Positions 61,686 to 64,000 of a stretch of 64,000 bases of DNA are shown here, in pieces. How positions within the stretch are numbered: position 1 is the stretch's first letter; each line of letters opens with the position of its first letter. This stretch comes from an uncultured Alistipes sp. (GTDB lineage Bacteria; Bacteroidota; Bacteroidia; Bacteroidales; Rikenellaceae): contig CALUNG010000004.1 in the NCBI GenBank assembly GCA_944321955.1, forward strand, positions 62,001 to 126,000, given 5' to 3'. Made by a program: the position numbers and the translations under genes. The notes under the pieces are model-generated. The model was not told the origin of the DNA, did no database searches, and worked only from the letters and a program-made list of their open reading frames with translations.

Positions 61686-63098
61686 TTATTGCCTTCTCAC
61701 CAGCTTCACGACGTTCTCGACGTGGTGCGTGTGGGGGAACATGTCCACCGGCTGCACGGCCTTCACCTCGTACTGCGCGTCGAGCAGCGCCAGATCGCGT
61801 GCCTGCGTTGCCGGGTTGCAGCTGACGTATACGATGCGTTCGGGTGCGGCGCGGAGTATCACCCCGATTACCGGCTCGTCCACGCCTGCACGCGGCGGGT
61901 CGAGGATGATCACGTCGGGACGGCCGTTGCGGGCGATGAAGTCGTCGTCGAGCACCTTCTTCATGTCGCCGGCATAGAATACGGTGTTGTCGATGCCGTT
62001 TATGCGCGAATTGACCCTGGCGTCCTCGATGGCTTCGGGGACGTATTCGATGCCTACGACCTTGCGGCAGCTGCGGGCGCAGAAGTTGGCTATGGTGCCG
62101 GTGCCGGTGTAGAGGTCGTAGAGGGTGTCGTCGGGATGCAGGTCGGCGAAGCGGCGTGCCACCTTGTAGAGCTCGTACGCCTGTCCGGAGTTGGTCTGGT
62201 AGAACGACTTTGGCCCTACCTTGAACTGCAGTCCCTCCATGCTCTCGACTATGTGGTCCTTGCCGGCGTACAGCACGGGAGTCTGGTCCGTGAGCGAGTC
62301 GTTCCACTTGGTGTTGACGATGTAGAACAGCGACGTGATCTCGGGAAAGGTCGTGCGCAGGTGCTCCATGAGGGCGTCGATGCGCTGTCGGTCATCCTCG
62401 TTGAATATCACGATGACCATCGTCTCGCCGGTCGATGCCGTGCGGATGACGATTCCGCGCATCAGGCCCGTATGCTCGCGGGCGTTGTGGAAGGTGTAGC
62501 CCTCGGCGATGCAGAAACGCTTGACATCGTCGCGTATGGCATTCGACGGGTCGGGCTGCAGCCAGCAGTGCTCGATGTCGAGTATCTTGTCGAACATGTC
62601 GGGTATGTGGAAGCCCAGTGCCGGACGCTGCTCGATGTCGCCTCCGGCGGCTATCTCGTCGTAGGTGAGCCAGCGTCGGTCGGCGAAGGTGAACTCGAGC
62701 TTGTTGCGGTAGAACTGCGTGCGGGCCGAGCCGAGGCACGGCGCAATCTCGGGCAACGCCACCTTGCCTATGCGTGTCAGCTGGTCGCGTACCTGCTCGG
62801 TCTTGAAGCGCAGCTGCTCGTCGTACGGCAGGTTCTGCCATTTGCAGCCGCCGCATACGCCGAAGTGTTTGCAGAACGGCTCGACGCGCATGTCCGAACG
62901 CTTGACGAAACGTATGACCGAACCCTCCATGAAGCGGCGGCGCTTGCGCCGTATCTGTACGTCGACCACGTCGCCCGGGACGGTCATCGGTACGAATACC
63001 ACCATGTCGTTCCAACGTCCCATGGCCTTGCCTTCGGCCGCGAGCGTCGTGATTTCAAGCCCCTCGATCGTGGGGTAGCTGCCTCTTTTTCTCGCCAT
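61686..63098 (-). CDS. rlmD: 23S rRNA (uracil-5-)-methyltransferase RlmD/TrmA family
   Basis: The 470-residue enzyme has a TRAM domain (about 10-65), an iron-sulfur cluster motif (CKHFGVCGGCKWQNL) and a SAM domain. That domain shows FYQTNSGQAYELYKVA, DLYTGTGTIANFCA, LDPPRAGVDEPV and the catalytic Cys in YVSCNPATQARDL. These features define the RlmD/RlmC/TrmA group, which makes 5-methyluridine in rRNA or tRNA. Bacteroidota usually have one such enzyme and its target position is not settled by sequence. The ATG at 63098 was chosen over one 14 codons upstream, because a -7 box lies just before it. Confidence 0.9.
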   Translation of the reverse strand: MARKRGSYPTIEGLEITTLAAEGKAMGRWNDMVVFVPMTVPGDVVDVQIRRKRRRFMEGSVIRFVKRSDMRVEPFCKHFGVCGGCKWQNLPYDEQLRFKTEQVRDQLTRIGKVALPEIAPCLGSARTQFYRNKLEFTFADRRWLTYDEIAAGGDIEQRPALGFHIPDMFDKILDIEHCWLQPDPSNAIRDDVKRFCIAEGYTFHNAREHTGLMRGIVIRTASTGETMVIVIFNEDDRQRIDALMEHLRTTFPEITSLFYIVNTKWNDSLTDQTPVLYAGKDHIVESMEGLQFKVGPKSFYQTNSGQAYELYKVARRFADLHPDDTLYDLYTGTGTIANFCARSCRKVVGIEYVPEAIEDARVNSRINGIDNTVFYAGDMKKVLDDDFIARNGRPDVIILDPPRAGVDEPVIGVILRAAPERIVYVSCNPATQARDLALLDAQYEVKAVQPVDMFPHTHHVENVVKLVRRQ

Positions 63099-63116
63099 TG
63101 TCGCAAAATGTTTGTG

Positions 63117-63124
63117 CAAAAGTA
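63117..63124 (-). promoter_or_regulatory. Putative rlmD promoter
   Basis: TACTTTTG on the minus strand matches TAnnTTTG and lies 18 bases before the chosen ATG, which supports that start. Confidence 0.5.
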
Positions 63125-63186
63125 CTAAATAATTCTCCAATAGCGGGCATCTGCCGGCAAAAAGAGCGACTGCATGCGGTCCGGTA

Positions 63187-63218
63187 TTTGGATTTTTGCA
63201 ATAAAATATTTATTTTTG
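63187..63218 (+). promoter_or_regulatory. cdd promoter with -33 and -7 elements
   Basis: TTTG (63187-63190) and TATTTTTG (63211-63218) are spaced by 20 bases, a full consensus match, 27 bases before the cdd ATG. Confidence 0.7.
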
Positions 63219-63245
63219 TTTACTTTACCCGTAAAAACCTGGGAT

Positions 63246-63704
63246 ATGGAAAAGAGATTGGAGATCGATTACAGACATTACGCTTCGCTTGACGAGATGC
63301 CGGCAGCTGATCGTTCGCTCGTCGAGGAGGCTTTGCGGGCCTTGGAGAAGGCCCATGCTCCCTATTCCCGTTTCAAGGTGGGAGCGGCTGCGCGTCTTCG
63401 CAGCGGCAAGGTGCTGCATGCCGGAAACTTCGAAAGCGAGGTCTATCCCGCAGGATTGTGCGCCGAGCGTTCGCTCATGTTCTATATACAGACCAACTTC
63501 CCGGACGACCCGATCGAGGCGCTGGCCATAGCGTCGGATCCTTCGGAGCGCGAGTGCTATCCGTGCGGACAGTGCCGTCAGGTGATGGTCGACGTCGAGC
63601 GCCGTCAGGGTTCGCCCATGCGCGTGATCATGTACGGGGCTTCGACCGCATCGGTCGTGGAGATGGCTTCGGATCTGTTGCCGTTCACGTTCATACTCGA
63701 TTGA
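63246..63704 (+). CDS. cdd: Cytidine deaminase
   Basis: The 152-residue enzyme deaminates cytidine and deoxycytidine to uridine forms in pyrimidine salvage. It has the zinc and catalytic motifs of tetrameric CDAs: APYSRFKVGAAARLRSG, GLCAERSLMFY (Cys ligand and catalytic Glu) and CYPCGQCRQVMVD (two Cys ligands). The ATG at 63246 (MEKRLEIDYRHY) follows the promoter closely. The pseudouridine synthase gene starts 3 bases after its stop. Confidence 0.95.
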   Translation: MEKRLEIDYRHYASLDEMPAADRSLVEEALRALEKAHAPYSRFKVGAAARLRSGKVLHAGNFESEVYPAGLCAERSLMFYIQTNFPDDPIEALAIASDPSERECYPCGQCRQVMVDVERRQGSPMRVIMYGASTASVVEMASDLLPFTFILD

Positions 63705-63707
63705 CGG

Positions 63708-64000
63708 ATGTTCGCACCACAACAGATACTTTACGAGGACAACCACATACTCGTGGTCAACAAGCTTGCCGGGGATCTGGTGCAGCCGGATCCGTCGGGC
63801 GAAAGTGCCCTCGAGAACGAGATCAAGGAGTTTCTCAAACAACGTGACGGCAAGACGGGCAACGTCTTTCTGGGGGTCGTGCACCGTATCGACCGACCGG
63901 TGAGCGGGGCCGTGCTCTTCGCCAAGACGTCGAAGGCGCTGGTGCGTCTCAACGAGATGCTGCGCCGCGGCGAGATCTCGAAGAGATACTGGGCCGTGAC
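63708..64000 (+). CDS. RluA-family rRNA/tRNA pseudouridine synthase (N-terminal part, cut by window edge)
   Basis: The visible 97 residues (MFAPQQILYEDNHILVVNKLAGDLVQP onward, abbreviated here) include the catalytic HRIDRPVSGAVLFAKT segment with the Asp of the RluA family motif, then KALVRLNEMLRRGEISKRYWAV. No S4 domain precedes it, so it is the short RluA/TruC-like type. The C-terminal half lies outside the window. It is in an operon with cdd. Confidence 0.85.
   Translation, partial: MFAPQQILYEDNHILVVNKLAGDLVQPDPSGESALENEIKEFLKQRDGKTGNVFLGVVHRIDRPVSGAVLFAKTSKALVRLNEMLRRGEISKRYWAV

Overview
The window reads as chromosome of a GC-rich gut-type Bacteroidota. Many genes are preceded by the Bacteroidota -7 box TAnnTTTG, some also by a -33 TTTG. 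There are few Shine-Dalgarno-like sites. The gene families fit as well: an S46 dipeptidyl peptidase, FimA/Mfa-like fimbrillins, FISUMP-like domains, an OMP beta-barrel protein, a TPR/OmpA lipoprotein and MenG. High third-position GC together with these families points to an Alistipes-like member of the Rikenellaceae. That genus-level placement is inference, not proof.

Layout. 1-3147: tail of an S41 protease and a small membrane protein, then prmA-recO-secreted protein on the minus strand. 3268-10117: xerD (+); deoC, a TPR/OmpA lipoprotein, pnp and rpsO (-). 10428-12300: apbE and a diacylglycerol-kinase-family gene (+). 12415-19395 (-): YugP-type metallopeptidase, PAP2 phosphatase, lysS, a four-helix membrane segment running in frame into tpiA, queA, eno. 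19606-22943 (+): LolE-type permease, menG, LEA14-like lipoprotein, SPOR protein, Cys-rich small lipoprotein. 23155-28114 (-): response regulator, sensor kinase, a small unknown and a PiT-PhoU phosphate transporter, probably a phosphate-sensing module. 28382-31768 (+): secreted unknown and a large OMP barrel, followed by a 27-bp tandem repeat.

32032-37883 (-): complete tripartite RND efflux operon (adaptor, pump, outer-membrane factor). It is divergent from copA (38164-40653, +), a copper-type P1B ATPase with a CopZ-sized HMA domain fused at its C-terminus. 40864-42878 (+): split ThrE-type exporter and a DUF6064-like membrane protein. 42917-49310 (-): a three-gene surface lipoprotein operon, the most unusual locus here. 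It holds a Mfa2/FimB-like anchor domain joined to a metzincin-type zinc protease, plus two paralogous fimbrillin-FISUMP proteins. It is divergent from a Crp/Fnr regulator (49474-50085), with a clean palindrome between them.

50151-54884 (-): MFS exporter, tRNA-Leu(GAG), DPP11-like S46 peptidase, Maf, HxlR regulator. The HxlR gene is divergent from a cupin gene (55072-55521) across a repeat-rich control region. 55598-60826 (-): metallo-beta-lactamase-fold hydrolase, trmD, lpxB, FAH-family hydrolase and a GH127-like glycosidase. 60917-63098 (-): RlmD/TrmA-type methyltransferase and a SIMPL protein. 63246-64000 (+): cdd and the start of an RluA-family pseudouridine synthase cut by the window edge.

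No rRNA, insertion sequence, phage gene or CRISPR array is visible. The only RNA gene recognised is one tRNA. Only one gene-free stretch reaches about 300 bases (10118-10427); it holds the divergent rpsO and apbE promoters and nothing else I can recognise.
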